Shown here one piece after another: positions 1 through 8,762 of a DNA stretch of 64,000 nucleotides (positions are counted from its first letter, which is position 1; the number at the start of each line of letters is the position of its first letter). Origin of the DNA: Pseudarthrobacter enclensis (GTDB taxonomy: Bacteria > Actinomycetota > Actinomycetes > Actinomycetales > Micrococcaceae); NCBI RefSeq assembly GCF_030811655.1, contig NZ_JAUSRE010000019.1:44160-108159 (forward strand), given 5' to 3'. Both the position numbers and the translations under genes were made by a program. A model generated the notes under the pieces. The model was given only the letters and a program-made list of their open reading frames with translations, was not told the DNA's origin and did no database searches.

Positions 1-8
1 CCTCCCGT

Positions 9-37
9 TTGACACCGCAGTGTTGAATTAGAGTAAG
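9..37 (+). promoter_or_regulatory. Possible divIVA promoter (-35 TTGACA)
   Basis: A perfect TTGACA lies at 9-14. The -10 is unclear: TAGAGT (29-34) leaves a short 14-nt spacer and AGTAAG (32-37) is a poor hexamer. The leader to the start would be about 70 nt. Confidence 0.3.
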
Positions 38-110
38 CAGACCAAATTTAGGTACCGTAGTTTTGACGGCCGGAAGGCCTACTGACTAACCAGACCAGTG
101 AGGTGACCAG

Positions 111-797
111 ATGGCTTTGACGCCAGAAGACGTTGTCAACAAGCGCTTTCAGCCCACCAAGTTCCGCGAGGGCTATGACCAGGACGAGGTTGACGACTTC
201 CTGGACGAAATCGTCGTTGAACTCCGCCGCCTGAACCAGGAAAACGACGAGCTCCGCAAGAAGCTCGCCGAAGCCGGGTCCAGCGTGCCGGCAAGCTCTG
301 CTGCCGCGCCTGTCGTGGAGAAGGTTCCCGCGCCGGTCAAGGCCGACAAGGAGGAAGCCCGCGAGAAGGCAGAGGCCGAAGCCAAGGCTGCCGAAGCGAG
401 CAAGAAGAAGGACGTCCAGCCGGCCGCCCCTGCTGCCGCCGCACCGGCTGCTCCCGCAGCTGTCGCTACCCCCTCGGCCGAGTCCGCTGCCGGACTGCTG
501 GCCATGGCCCAGCAGATGCACGACCGCCACGTTGCTGACGGCCAGGCCCAGAAGGACAAGATCATCGCCGAGGCGCAGATCGAAGCCAGCAGCCTCGTCA
601 ACGACGCCCAGGAGAAGTCCCGCAAGATCCTCGGTGCCCTCGAGCAGCAGCGGTCCGTTCTGGAGCGTAAGGTGGAGCAGCTCCGCGGCTTCGAGCGCGA
701 CTACCGCTCGCGCCTCAAGGCCTACATCGAGGGCCAGCTCCGCGACCTGGAAGCCCGTGGCTCCGTTGCGACGCCGGAAGTCAGCGAAGCCAACTAA
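111..797 (+). CDS. divIVA: DivIVA/Wag31-family polar growth protein
   Basis: 228 aa. The N-terminus (TPEDVVNKRF, then GYDQDEVDDFLDE at about residues 21-33) is the canonical DivIVA membrane-binding domain. It is followed by an Ala/Pro/Lys-rich linker (about 55-125) and a C-terminal coiled coil (about 130-215). In actinobacteria this protein marks negatively curved membrane and recruits the polar cell-wall machinery. The start is fixed by GAGGTG just upstream (101-106). A strong hairpin terminator follows at 818-854. It lies directly upstream of lspA, as is common in this group, where it closes the division/cell-wall cluster. The linker is longer and more Ala-rich than in Firmicutes DivIVA, as in Wag31 orthologues. 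Confidence 0.95.
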   Translation: MALTPEDVVNKRFQPTKFREGYDQDEVDDFLDEIVVELRRLNQENDELRKKLAEAGSSVPASSAAAPVVEKVPAPVKADKEEAREKAEAEAKAAEASKKKDVQPAAPAAAAPAAPAAVATPSAESAAGLLAMAQQMHDRHVADGQAQKDKIIAEAQIEASSLVNDAQEKSRKILGALEQQRSVLERKVEQLRGFERDYRSRLKAYIEGQLRDLEARGSVATPEVSEAN

Positions 798-817
798 GTC
801 TGGCAGCACGTATTCTG

Positions 818-855
818 AAAGCCGGTGGCTGAGGATTCCTCGGCCGCCGGCTTTT
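818..855 (+). terminator. Rho-independent terminator after divIVA
   Basis: Arms 818-834 and 838-854 pair over 17 bp (two G-U wobbles in RNA) around an ATT loop. The stem begins with AAA and ends in TTTT. Confidence 0.85.
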
Positions 856-890
856 GGCATTGACGCCCAGTTCCACGAATTGAAAGCACC

Positions 891-1463
891 ATGACTGACG
901 AACTTGCTGCCGACGCGGCACGCCCTGTCCCACCCCCGCACCGCCCCCGCCGGGCAGTCCTGCTGTCTCTGTTTGCCGGGTTCGCGCTCTTCGCCTACGT
1001 CCTGGACCAGCTGACAAAACTCTGGGTCACTTCCACGATGGTCGAAGGGGAGCGCATTCCCGTGCTGCCGCCCCTTCTGCACTGGTACTTCATCCGCAAT
1101 TCGGGTGCCGCGTTTTCCATTGGCGAGAATGTCACCTGGGTGTTTTCCATCATCATGGCCGGCGTGGCCATCGCGATCCTCTTCCAGGTCCGCAGGCTGG
1201 GCTCGGCCTGGTGGTCACTGGCCCTGGGACTGCTGCTTGGCGGCGCCCTGGGGAACCTGACGGACAGGCTCTTCCGGGAGCCGTCCTTCGGCCTGGGGCA
1301 CGTGGTGGACTTCATCCAGCTCCCCAACTTCGCCATCTTCAACATTGCCGACTCCGCCGTGGTGTCAGCCGTCGCCATCATCTGCATCCTGACCGTCCGG
1401 GGGATCGCCCTGGACGGAACCCGGCTCGGAAGCGGACACAAGGACAACCCTGGCCATGACTGA
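891..1463 (+). CDS. lspA: Lipoprotein signal peptidase (signal peptidase II)
   Basis: 190 aa integral membrane aspartic protease that removes signal peptides from prolipoproteins after diacylglyceryl modification. It has four predicted membrane helices. The two family signature blocks are visible: GNLTDR with catalytic Asp at about residue 125, and FNIADSAV with Asp at about 154. An N-terminal Pro/Arg-rich tail (1-22) is longer than in E. coli LspA, as usual in actinobacteria. The stop overlaps the start of the next gene by 8 nt, so lspA and the pseudouridine synthase gene are probably co-transcribed and translationally coupled, the standard lspA-rluD pairing. Confidence 0.96.
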   Translation: MTDELAADAARPVPPPHRPRRAVLLSLFAGFALFAYVLDQLTKLWVTSTMVEGERIPVLPPLLHWYFIRNSGAAFSIGENVTWVFSIIMAGVAIAILFQVRRLGSAWWSLALGLLLGGALGNLTDRLFREPSFGLGHVVDFIQLPNFAIFNIADSAVVSAVAIICILTVRGIALDGTRLGSGHKDNPGHD

Positions 1464-2382
1464 ACGCATCGTCATCGCCGAAGAGTTTGGCGGAACGCGG
1501 GCCGACGCCGGCCTGGCGGGCATACTGGGGGTATCCCGTTCAGTGGCCGCGTCGCTGCTGGCCGAAGGCCACGTGCTGAACCGTGGCAAGGCGTTGGGAA
1601 AGTCGGCAAAGCTCGCCGCCGGCGACGTCCTGGACGTCACTGTTCCAGAACGGCGGGACCCGCTGGAAGTCGTGGAGGAAGTTGTGGAAGGCCTGAATAT
1701 CCTGCTTGACGACGACGATTTCGTCGTCGTCGACAAACCGGTGGGCGTGGCAGCCCACCCCTCGCCCGGCTGGGTGGGGCCCACCGTGGTGGGCGGCCTG
1801 GCCGCCGCCGGGTACCGCATCTCCACATCGGGCGCCCCGGAGCGGGCAGGCATAGTCCACCGGCTCGACGTCGGAACCTCCGGCGTGATGGTGGTGGCCA
1901 AGTCAGAACGGGCCTACACAGCCCTCAAGCGGGCCTTCAAGGAGCGCACCGTGGACAAGGTGTACCACGCTGTGGTGCAGGGCCTCCCCGATCCCCTGGC
2001 CGGAACCATCGACGCCCCCATTGGCCGCCACCCGGGTCATGACTGGCGCTTTGCCGTCATTGAGGACGGACGCCCCTCGGTAACGCATTACGAAGTCCTG
2101 GAAGCATTCGGCAAGGCCAGCCTGGTGGAAGTCCACCTGGAAACCGGCCGTACGCATCAGATCCGGGTCCATTTTTCCGCTCTTCGGCACCCCTGCGCGG
2201 GTGACCTCACCTATGGCGCGGACCCCCGGCTTGCCGCCAACCTCGGGCTTACCCGTCAGTGGCTGCACGCCCGGGAGCTCTCGTTTGACCACCCGGTCAC
2301 GGGGGAGCGCGTCACGGTCACCAGTGACTATCCGCAGGACCTGGCCTACGCACTGGAAGTGCTGGAGTCGGGCCAGGCCTGA
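1456..2382 (+). CDS. RluA/RluD-family 23S rRNA pseudouridine synthase
   Basis: 308 aa. An S4-like RNA-binding region (about 10-55) precedes the synthase domain. The catalytic motif HRLDVGTSG places the nucleophilic Asp at about residue 138, and GRTHQIRVH is the second family signature. It isomerises specific uridines in 23S rRNA, most likely in an RluD-like role, though the exact target cannot be read from sequence. The start overlaps lspA by 8 nt. The stop is 49 nt before dnaE, which appears to have its own promoter. Confidence 0.93.
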   Translation: MTERIVIAEEFGGTRADAGLAGILGVSRSVAASLLAEGHVLNRGKALGKSAKLAAGDVLDVTVPERRDPLEVVEEVVEGLNILLDDDDFVVVDKPVGVAAHPSPGWVGPTVVGGLAAAGYRISTSGAPERAGIVHRLDVGTSGVMVVAKSERAYTALKRAFKERTVDKVYHAVVQGLPDPLAGTIDAPIGRHPGHDWRFAVIEDGRPSVTHYEVLEAFGKASLVEVHLETGRTHQIRVHFSALRHPCAGDLTYGADPRLAANLGLTRQWLHARELSFDHPVTGERVTVTSDYPQDLAYALEVLESGQA

Positions 2383-2419
2383 CACGGTAGGGCTGGCCTG
2401 GCTGCGAGGGGGCAGCGCT

Positions 2420-2425
2420 TAGAAT
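2420..2425 (+). promoter_or_regulatory. -10 hexamer of a leaderless dnaE transcript
   Basis: TAGAAT followed by exactly 6 nt and then the GTG start at 2432. Transcription would begin at or next to the start codon. No Shine-Dalgarno sequence is present. Confidence 0.65.
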
Positions 2426-2431
2426 GGTGCG

Positions 2432-5400
2432 GTGAGTTCCAGCAATGATTCGTTTGTCCACCTGCACACCCACACCGAATATTCCATGCTGGATGGAGCC
2501 GCCCGCCTGGGTGAGCTGTTCGACGAGACCGAACGACTGGGCATGCCGGCCCTCGCCACAACCGACCATGGTTACCTGTTCGGTGCGTTCGACTTCTGGC
2601 AAAAAGCCCAGGCCAAGGGCATCAAGCCGATCATCGGCGTCGAAGCGTATGTAACGCCGGGTACGGCACGCACCGACAAGGAGCGCGTTCGCTGGGGCGA
2701 TGAATCCCAGCGCAAGGACGACGTCTCCGGCGGTGGCTCCTACACCCATATGACGCTCCTGAGCTATAACAACGTGGGCATGCGGAACCTCTTCCGCGCC
2801 TCGTCCATAGCCTCCCTCGACTCGGTGTTCGGCAAGTGGCCGCGGCTGGACCGGGAACTGCTCAATACCTATTCCGAGGGCCTGATCGCCACCACGGGCT
2901 GCCCGTCCGGCGAAGTGCAGACACGCCTGCGTCTGGGCCAGTACCGCGAGGCGCTTGAGGCCGCGGCGGAGTTCCGCGATATCTTCGGGGCGGACAACTA
3001 CTTCTGTGAACTGATGGACCACGGGCTGGACATTGAGCGGCGGGTCACCGGTGACCTGCTGCGGCTGGCCAAGGACCTGAACCTTCCGCTGGTGGCCACG
3101 AACGACCTCCACTACACCCATGAACACGACGCCAAGGCGCACGAGGCCCTGCTGGCCATCCAGTCCGGCTCGACCCTGCTGGAACCCACTTATGACAACG
3201 GTGGTTCCCGGTTCGCGTTCTCCGGCAGCGGCTACTACCTCAAGTCCCCGCGGGAGATGAGGGAGCTGTTCCGCGACCATCCCGACGCCTGCGACAACAC
3301 ACTGCTCATCGCCGAGCGCTGCGAGGTGTCCTTCAACACGGACGCGAACTACATGCCGCGGTTCCCCTGCCCGCCCGGCGAGGATGAGACTTCCTGGCTG
3401 GTCAAGGAAGTGGACAAGGGCCTGAAGTACCGGTACCCCGGCGGCGTCCCCGATGAGGTGCGCAAACAGGCCGACTATGAGCTCGGCGTCATCACGTCCA
3501 TGGGCTTCCCGGGATACTTCCTGGTGGTTGCGGACTTCATCAACTGGGCGAAGAACAACGGCATCCGGGTGGGGCCGGGCCGTGGCTCGGGTGCAGGCTC
3601 CATGGTGGCGTACGCCATGCGTATCACCGACCTGGACCCCCTGCGGCACGGGCTGATCTTCGAACGGTTCCTGAACCCGGACCGCGTCTCCATGCCCGAC
3701 TTCGACGTCGACTTCGATGACCGGCGCCGTTCCGAGGTCATCGACTATGTGACCCGCAAGTACGGCGACGAGCGTGTGGCGATGATCGTCACGTACGGCA
3801 CCATCAAGACCAAGCAGGCGCTGAAGGACTCCTCCCGCGTCCTGGGCTATCCCTTCAGCATGGGGGAGACGCTGACCAAGGCCCTGCCGCCGGCGGTGAT
3901 GGCCAAGGATATCCCGCTGGCTGACATCCAGAACCCGGAAGCCAAGCGCTACAGCGAGGCAGGAGACTTCCGGCAGCTGATCGCCACGGACCCGGAGGCT
4001 GCCAAGGTCTTCGAGACGGCGCTGGGCATTGAGGGCCTGAAGCGGCAGTGGGGCGTGCACGCGGCAGGCGTGATCATGTCCTCGGACCCCATCATCGACG
4101 TCATCCCCATCATGCGCCGCTTCCAGGACGGCCAGGTGATCACGCAGTTCGATTACCCGACGTCCGAGGGACTTGGCCTGATCAAGATGGACTTCCTGGG
4201 CCTGCGGAACCTTACGATCATTTCCGACGCCCTCGAGAACATCAAGATGAACCGCGGCATCGACCTGGACCTGGAAAACCTCGAACTTGACGACGCCGCG
4301 TCCTACGAGCTCCTGGCCCGCGGCGACACCCTGGGCGTGTTCCAGCTCGACGGCGGTCCCATGCGGTCGCTGCTCAAGCTGATGAAGCCTGACAACTTCG
4401 AAGACATTTCCGCCGTTCTGGCGCTGTACCGCCCGGGCCCCATGGGCGCCAACGCCCACACCGACTATGCGCTGCGCAAGAACGGCATCCAGGAGGTCAT
4501 CCCCATCCACCCGGAGCTGGAGGAGCCCCTCAAGGAAATCCTCGGCGGGACCTATGGCCTGATCGTGTACCAGGAGCAGGTCATGGCCGTGGCGCAGAAG
4601 CTGGCCGGCTACTCGCTGGGCCAGGCAGACATCCTCCGCCGGGCGATGGGCAAGAAGAAGAAATCCGAGCTGGACAAGCAGTTCGCCGGCTTCTCCCAGG
4701 GCATGCAGGACAACGGCTACTCCATGGAGGCCGTGAAAACCCTGTGGGACATCCTGCTGCCCTTCTCCGACTACGCCTTCAACAAGGCCCACTCCGCTGC
4801 CTACGGCGTGATCTCCTACTGGACCGCGTACCTGAAAGCACACTATGCGCCGGAGTACATGGCGGCGCTGCTGACGTCGGTGGGCGATGACAAGGACAAG
4901 TCCGCGATCTACCTCAACGAGTGCCGGCGCATGGGCATCACCGTGCTTCCACCGGACGTCAACGAGTCCGCGCTCAACTTCACCCCGGTAGGCAACGACA
5001 TCCGCTTTGGCATGGGCGCCATCCGCAACGTGGGCGTCAACGCCGTGGAGGCCATGGTGGCCGCCCGCGAAAGCGAGGGCGCGTTCACCTCGTTCAAGGA
5101 CTACCTGATGAAGGTCCCGGCCGTGGTCTGCAACAAGCGGACCATCGAGTCCCTGATCAAATCAGGCGCCTTCGACTCGCTGGGCCACCACCGCCGTGCC
5201 CTGGCCATGGTCCACGAAGAGGCCATCGACTCCGTCATCACCCTCAAGCGGAATGAGGCCATCGGCCAGTTCGACCTCTTCGCCGGGTTCGAGGACGCCG
5301 GGGAGGAATCGTCCTCCCTGAGCATAGAGATTCCGGACCTGCCGGAGTGGGAAAAGAAGGACAAGCTCTCCTTCGAGCGGGACATGCTGGGCCTGTACGT

Positions 5401-5992
5401 CTCCGACCACCCGCTGCAGGGGCTGGAAGGCCTCCTGGCCCAGCACGCCGAGATGAGCATCACCACCATCCTCGGCGAGGACGGTCCGCAGGACGGCGCC
5501 ATCATCACCATCGCCGGAATGATCACGTCGCTGAGCAGGCGCATCGCCAAAGCCAGCGGCAACGCCTACGCCCGGGCGGAGGTGGAGGACCTGGGCGGTT
5601 CCATCGAAGTCATGTTCTTCGGCCAGGTCTACGGGCCCATCGCTTCGGTCCTTGCCGAAGACCTGATCGTGGTGGTGAAGGGCCGCCTGCAGAAGCGCGA
5701 CGACGGCGCCATCACCCTGAACTGCATGGAGCTGTCCGTCCCGGACCTCAGCGAGGGGCTGCACGGGCCCCTGGTGATCACCATGCCCACCTTCAAGGCC
5801 ACCGAAGCCGTGGTCACCGAGCTGGGTGATGTGCTGCGCACCCACCGGGGCAACTCCGAAGTCCGGCTGCACCTGCAGGGCGACACCCGGACCGAAATCA
5901 TGGGCCTGCCCGTCCACCTCCGGGTGAACCCCAGCCCGTCACTGTTCGGCGACCTGAAGGTCCTGCTGGGCCCGGCCTGCCTGGACGCATAA
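2432..5992 (+). CDS. dnaE: DNA polymerase III subunit alpha (replicative)
   Basis: 1186 aa, full length for actinobacterial DnaE1. The N-terminal PHP domain starts with HLHTHTEYS (His at about 10, 12 and 14). The C-family polymerase palm carries PDFDVDFDD at about residues 422-430 (metal-binding Asp). A helix-hairpin-helix/tau-binding region and an OB-fold (about 1020-1110) follow. The intact PHP histidines suggest a retained metal-dependent proofreading site, as known for actinobacterial DnaE1, which does not use a separate DnaQ for most proofreading. The GTG start is chosen because the protein aligns from MSSSNDSFVHLHTH and a -10 hexamer sits 6 nt before it. A 22-bp hairpin terminator follows. 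Confidence 0.98.
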   Translation: MSSSNDSFVHLHTHTEYSMLDGAARLGELFDETERLGMPALATTDHGYLFGAFDFWQKAQAKGIKPIIGVEAYVTPGTARTDKERVRWGDESQRKDDVSGGGSYTHMTLLSYNNVGMRNLFRASSIASLDSVFGKWPRLDRELLNTYSEGLIATTGCPSGEVQTRLRLGQYREALEAAAEFRDIFGADNYFCELMDHGLDIERRVTGDLLRLAKDLNLPLVATNDLHYTHEHDAKAHEALLAIQSGSTLLEPTYDNGGSRFAFSGSGYYLKSPREMRELFRDHPDACDNTLLIAERCEVSFNTDANYMPRFPCPPGEDETSWLVKEVDKGLKYRYPGGVPDEVRKQADYELGVITSMGFPGYFLVVADFINWAKNNGIRVGPGRGSGAGSMVAYAMRITDLDPLRHGLIFERFLNPDRVSMPDFDVDFDDRRRSEVIDYVTRKYGDERVAMIVTYGTIKTKQALKDSSRVLGYPFSMGETLTKALPPAVMAKDIPLADIQNPEAKRYSEAGDFRQLIATDPEAAKVFETALGIEGLKRQWGVHAAGVIMSSDPIIDVIPIMRRFQDGQVITQFDYPTSEGLGLIKMDFLGLRNLTIISDALENIKMNRGIDLDLENLELDDAASYELLARGDTLGVFQLDGGPMRSLLKLMKPDNFEDISAVLALYRPGPMGANAHTDYALRKNGIQEVIPIHPELEEPLKEILGGTYGLIVYQEQVMAVAQKLAGYSLGQADILRRAMGKKKKSELDKQFAGFSQGMQDNGYSMEAVKTLWDILLPFSDYAFNKAHSAAYGVISYWTAYLKAHYAPEYMAALLTSVGDDKDKSAIYLNECRRMGITVLPPDVNESALNFTPVGNDIRFGMGAIRNVGVNAVEAMVAARESEGAFTSFKDYLMKVPAVVCNKRTIESLIKSGAFDSLGHHRRALAMVHEEAIDSVITLKRNEAIGQFDLFAGFEDAGEESSSLSIEIPDLPEWEKKDKLSFERDMLGLYVSDHPLQGLEGLLAQHAEMSITTILGEDGPQDGAIITIAGMITSLSRRIAKASGNAYARAEVEDLGGSIEVMFFGQVYGPIASVLAEDLIVVVKGRLQKRDDGAITLNCMELSVPDLSEGLHGPLVITMPTFKATEAVVTELGDVLRTHRGNSEVRLHLQGDTRTEIMGLPVHLRVNPSPSLFGDLKVLLGPACLDA

Positions 5993-6007
5993 ACCGGGAC
6001 GCCTGAC

Positions 6008-6057
6008 AAAGACGCGGTCGACGGCGGGAAGCACCTCCCGCCGTCGACCGCGTCTTT
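6008..6057. terminator. Bidirectional terminator between dnaE and the flavin reductase gene
   Basis: A perfect 22-bp stem (6008-6029 with 6036-6057) with a 6-nt AGCACC loop, beginning AAA and ending TTT, so a T-run follows on either strand. It serves the convergent pair. Confidence 0.92.
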
Positions 6058-6081
6058 CATGCCCGGTTGGTGTTGCCGGGG

Positions 6082-6582
6082 TCAGATTTCGTAGTCGAGC
6101 GGCACCGGCTGCCCGTAGGCGCCGCCGTGGTACAGCAGGGGCGAGCCCTCGCCGCCTACCTGGCCGTCCACCACCTGGACCACCACCACCGCGTTGTTCT
6201 CGAACGAGAGCCTCATTTGCACCTCGCCGATCAGCCAGCCGGCAACATCCTTCAGGATGGGCACGCCGTGCGGTCCGATGTCCCAGTGCTTGCCTTCGAA
6301 ACGGTTGCCTGGCCGGGCGAAGCGCGCGGCAAGCTCCTGGTTTTCCAGCCCCAGCATGTGTACGCCCAGGTACTGGGTGTTGGCCACGGCCGGCCACGAC
6401 CTGGAACTGCGCGCCATGTTGAAGGTAAAACGCGGCGGCTTGGCGGACAGGGAGGCCACGGAGGTCGCGGTAAAGCCGTAGGGCTCATCCTGGTAGTTCA
6501 CGGTGATGATGGCGACGCCCGCGGCGTGACGGCGGAACATCTCCCTGAACGTCTGCTCATAGGGCTCGCTGTTGTCGGTCAC
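6082..6582 (-). CDS. Flavin reductase family protein (FMN-binding split barrel)
   Basis: 166 aa from the GTG at 6582, preceded by AGGAG at a good distance. The reading frame stays open upstream to 7188, but that extension overlaps the divergent gene and has no family similarity. The segment FREMFRRHAAGVAIITV, the T(A)TSVASLSAKPPRF block and a GDH-like His region are typical of the HpaC/RutF-type flavin reductases that supply reduced FMN/FAD to partner monooxygenases. No partner monooxygenase lies nearby, so the physiological role is open. Confidence 0.85.
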   Translation of the reverse strand: MTDNSEPYEQTFREMFRRHAAGVAIITVNYQDEPYGFTATSVASLSAKPPRFTFNMARSSRSWPAVANTQYLGVHMLGLENQELAARFARPGNRFEGKHWDIGPHGVPILKDVAGWLIGEVQMRLSFENNAVVVVQVVDGQVGGEGSPLLYHGGAYGQPVPLDYEI

Positions 6583-6696
6583 CGGAACTCCTGCAGTAGG
6601 TGGCGTAATTCTCTCTCCAAGCGTATTGGTCCCCGGCGGTGGCGGGAAAACAGCCGGCGGCAGCAGTTCCGCCCCTGTCCTTGCAGGAACCTTTGT

Positions 6697-6702
6697 TAAG
6701 GT
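6697..6702 (+). promoter_or_regulatory. -10 hexamer, leaderless start of the 6710 gene
   Basis: TAAGGT followed by 7 nt and the ATG at 6710. There is no ribosome binding site in between. Confidence 0.5.
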
Positions 6703-6709
6703 GTGTTGC

Positions 6710-7243
6710 ATGACAAACTTGGCCCGCCCTGCCCGGCGCCTGCTGCCTTGGTCCCTGCTGCTGGTTCCGGTGGTTGCGGGCATCCCGGCCGGCGTGCTGT
6801 GGTGGCTCCTTGCCCCGGGCGGATTGAACCTGATCACCCGGGATCCGGCGCTGGCTTCCGGTACCGCTCCCGTGGTGTGGCTGCCCCGCGACCTCACCCT
6901 GGCAGGCATCCTGCTGCTCGGCGGCTGCCTGCTTGCCGTGTTCCTGGCGGACGGCAGGCGTCCGTCACCGCAGGCGGCGCTCTTGACGGGCCTGGCGGGA
7001 GCGTTGGCCGGCAGCGTGGTGGCATGGGGAACAGGTATCCTCGTGGCCCGGCTCTTCGGTCCGGCCGTTGATACGTCCGCCAATGCCAGCCTTGCCTTCT
7101 CCTTGCGGGCGTGGCCGGTGCTGCTGCTCGGCCCCGCCGCCACAGCCGTGTCGGTCTTCGTCCTGGAACTCGTGGGTACGGGCAGCACGAAGCCCGCGGC
7201 CGGCGATGCCGGACCTCCGGCCGGCCTAGGCGCCGTAAAATAG
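6710..7243 (+). CDS. Small integral membrane protein, function unknown (DUF2567-like)
   Basis: 177 aa from ATG 6710; an in-frame upstream start at 6572 would overlap the divergent flavin reductase gene and is unlikely. Four hydrophobic segments are visible: about 10-30, 60-78, 90-110 and 122-150. A pattern of helix, extracytoplasmic loop (ITRDPALASGTAPVVWLPRDL) and helices resembles the actinobacterial DUF2567 proteins often found beside hisD. No catalytic motif is seen. Its TAG overlaps the -10 hexamer of hisD, so the two genes are packed but hisD probably has its own leaderless transcript. Confidence 0.75.
   Translation: MTNLARPARRLLPWSLLLVPVVAGIPAGVLWWLLAPGGLNLITRDPALASGTAPVVWLPRDLTLAGILLLGGCLLAVFLADGRRPSPQAALLTGLAGALAGSVVAWGTGILVARLFGPAVDTSANASLAFSLRAWPVLLLGPAATAVSVFVLELVGTGSTKPAAGDAGPPAGLGAVK
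7236..7241 (+). promoter_or_regulatory. -10 hexamer of a leaderless hisD transcript
   Basis: TAAAAT followed by exactly 6 nt and GTG 7248. The hexamer lies inside the last codons of the upstream gene. Confidence 0.62.
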
Positions 7244-7247
7244 TCCG

Positions 7248-8624
7248 GTGACCACTTCCCCCGACGTTCCCGCCCCCGTGACAGCCGCCGTCGACTTCCG
7301 CACCGTCGATCTTCGCGGCCGCGACCTGACCCTCGCCGCCCTCCGTGCCGCCGTTCCCCGCGCCAAGGGCCAGACCGTGGCCGATGCCGAGGACAAAGTC
7401 CTCCAGATCATTTCGGCCGTGCGCGGGCGGGGCTTCGCTGCCCTGTCCGAGCTGGCAGAGAGGTTCGACGGCGTTGCGCAGGAGCACCCGCTGGTCCCCA
7501 CAGAAGCGCTCGCCAACGCCCTTGACCAGCTGGATCCTGCCGTGCGGGCCGCGCTGGAGGAGTCCATCAGCCGGGCACGGAAATTCGCCGACGGGCAGCG
7601 TCCGCGCAATGTCGACGTGGAACTGGGTGACGGCGCCGTGGTTAGCCAGAACTGGGTGCCCGTGGCGCGCGTGGGACTGTACGTTCCCGGCGGACTTGCG
7701 GTGTACCCCTCGTCGGTGATCATGAACGTGGTGCCGGCACTGGCGGCAGGGGTGGAATCAATTGCCCTGGCCTCGCCCCCGCAGAAGGAGTATGGCGGGC
7801 TGCCGCACCCCACGATCCTGGCCGCGGCTGCACTGCTGGGTATCACGGAGGTCTACGCCATTGGGGGCGCCCAGGCCATCGCAGCCTTCGCTTACGGCAT
7901 CGAAGCCAGCGCCGCCGGACCGGCCCTGGAACCGGTGGACGTGGTGACCGGACCGGGCAACATCTTCGTTGCCACCGCAAAGCGCCTGGTTAAGGGCGTG
8001 GTGGGAATCGATTCCGAGGCCGGGACCACGGAAATCGCCATCCTGGCCGACGATTCCGCGCAGCCCGCGTTGGTTGCCGCGGACCTCCTCAGCCAGGCCG
8101 AGCATGATCCCAAGGCGGCGTCAGTCCTCATCACCGACTCCGAGGACCTTGCCACGGCTGTACGGGCCGAACTGGCGCTGCAGGCTGCAGCCACCAAGCA
8201 CGCGGCCAGGGTACAGGAGGCGTTGTCCGGCCCGCAGTCCGGCGTGGTGCTGGTGGACGGCCTGGAGCAAGGGATTGCCGCCTGCGATGCCTACGCCGCC
8301 GAGCACCTGGAGATCATGACCCGGAACGCCGCGGCCGTGGCAGCGCGCATCCGCAACGCCGGCGCCATCTTCGTGGGCGACTACAGCCCCGTCAGCCTGG
8401 GGGACTACTGCGCGGGCTCCAACCACGTCCTGCCGACCAGCGGCACGGCCGCGTTCTCGTCCGGGCTGAACGTGACCACCTTTTTGCGCGCCATCCAGGT
8501 CATCAACTACAGCCGGGATGCACTGGCCGAGGTCAGTGGGCACATCGTGAGCTTGTCCCGCGCGGAGGACCTGCCTGCCCACGGGGACGCCGTCACGGCG
8601 CGTTTCCCGGGCAGCAACGGGTGA
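7248..8624 (+). CDS. hisD: Histidinol dehydrogenase
   Basis: 458 aa. It catalyses the last two oxidations of histidine synthesis, L-histidinol to L-histidine, with NAD+ and Zn2+. Family blocks are present: VPGGLAVYPSSVIMN, the glycine-rich GAQAIAAFAYG, DVVTGPGN and EHLEIMTRN. The last includes the zinc-site Glu/His region. The start is GTG at 7248, in a leaderless arrangement. The rest of the his operon is not downstream (nrdR follows); it presumably lies elsewhere. Confidence 0.97.
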   Translation: MTTSPDVPAPVTAAVDFRTVDLRGRDLTLAALRAAVPRAKGQTVADAEDKVLQIISAVRGRGFAALSELAERFDGVAQEHPLVPTEALANALDQLDPAVRAALEESISRARKFADGQRPRNVDVELGDGAVVSQNWVPVARVGLYVPGGLAVYPSSVIMNVVPALAAGVESIALASPPQKEYGGLPHPTILAAAALLGITEVYAIGGAQAIAAFAYGIEASAAGPALEPVDVVTGPGNIFVATAKRLVKGVVGIDSEAGTTEIAILADDSAQPALVAADLLSQAEHDPKAASVLITDSEDLATAVRAELALQAAATKHAARVQEALSGPQSGVVLVDGLEQGIAACDAYAAEHLEIMTRNAAAVAARIRNAGAIFVGDYSPVSLGDYCAGSNHVLPTSGTAAFSSGLNVTTFLRAIQVINYSRDALAEVSGHIVSLSRAEDLPAHGDAVTARFPGSNG

Positions 8625-8627
8625 CAC

Positions 8628-8641
8628 TACTACATGTAGTA
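8628..8641. promoter_or_regulatory. 14-bp palindrome, candidate NrdR box upstream of nrdR
   Basis: The perfect palindrome TACTACATGTAGTA contains CTACATGTAG, close to the core of the NrdR-box consensus (acaCwAtATaTwGtgt). It sits just upstream of a plausible promoter for nrdR: -35 TTGTTA 8651-8656, -10 TAAACT 8675-8680, 18-nt spacer. NrdR boxes usually come in pairs about 31 bp apart. The second expected site (near 8658-8673) is at best very degenerate. Confidence 0.5.
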
Positions 8642-8650
8642 ATTACAGGA

Positions 8651-8680
8651 TTGTTATTACCCCAAATATGCCCGTAAACT
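8651..8680 (+). promoter_or_regulatory. Candidate nrdR promoter
   Basis: -35 TTGTTA (8651-8656), 18-nt spacer, -10 TAAACT (8675-8680). This is an unusually AT-rich patch for the window and lies directly downstream of the palindrome. Confidence 0.45.
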
Positions 8681-8762
8681 GAAGGATGCCACGGCATCGC
8701 CCCCCGGCGGTGCTGGTGGCTTCCAATGATGCTGCACGCTACAAGCGAAAGGGGGGAACGCC

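Noticed and set aside
2318..4843. 841-aa open frame antisense to dnaE
   Set aside because: Shadow of the high-GC, codon-biased dnaE frame; no family motifs, no start signals, and dnaE on the plus strand is certain.
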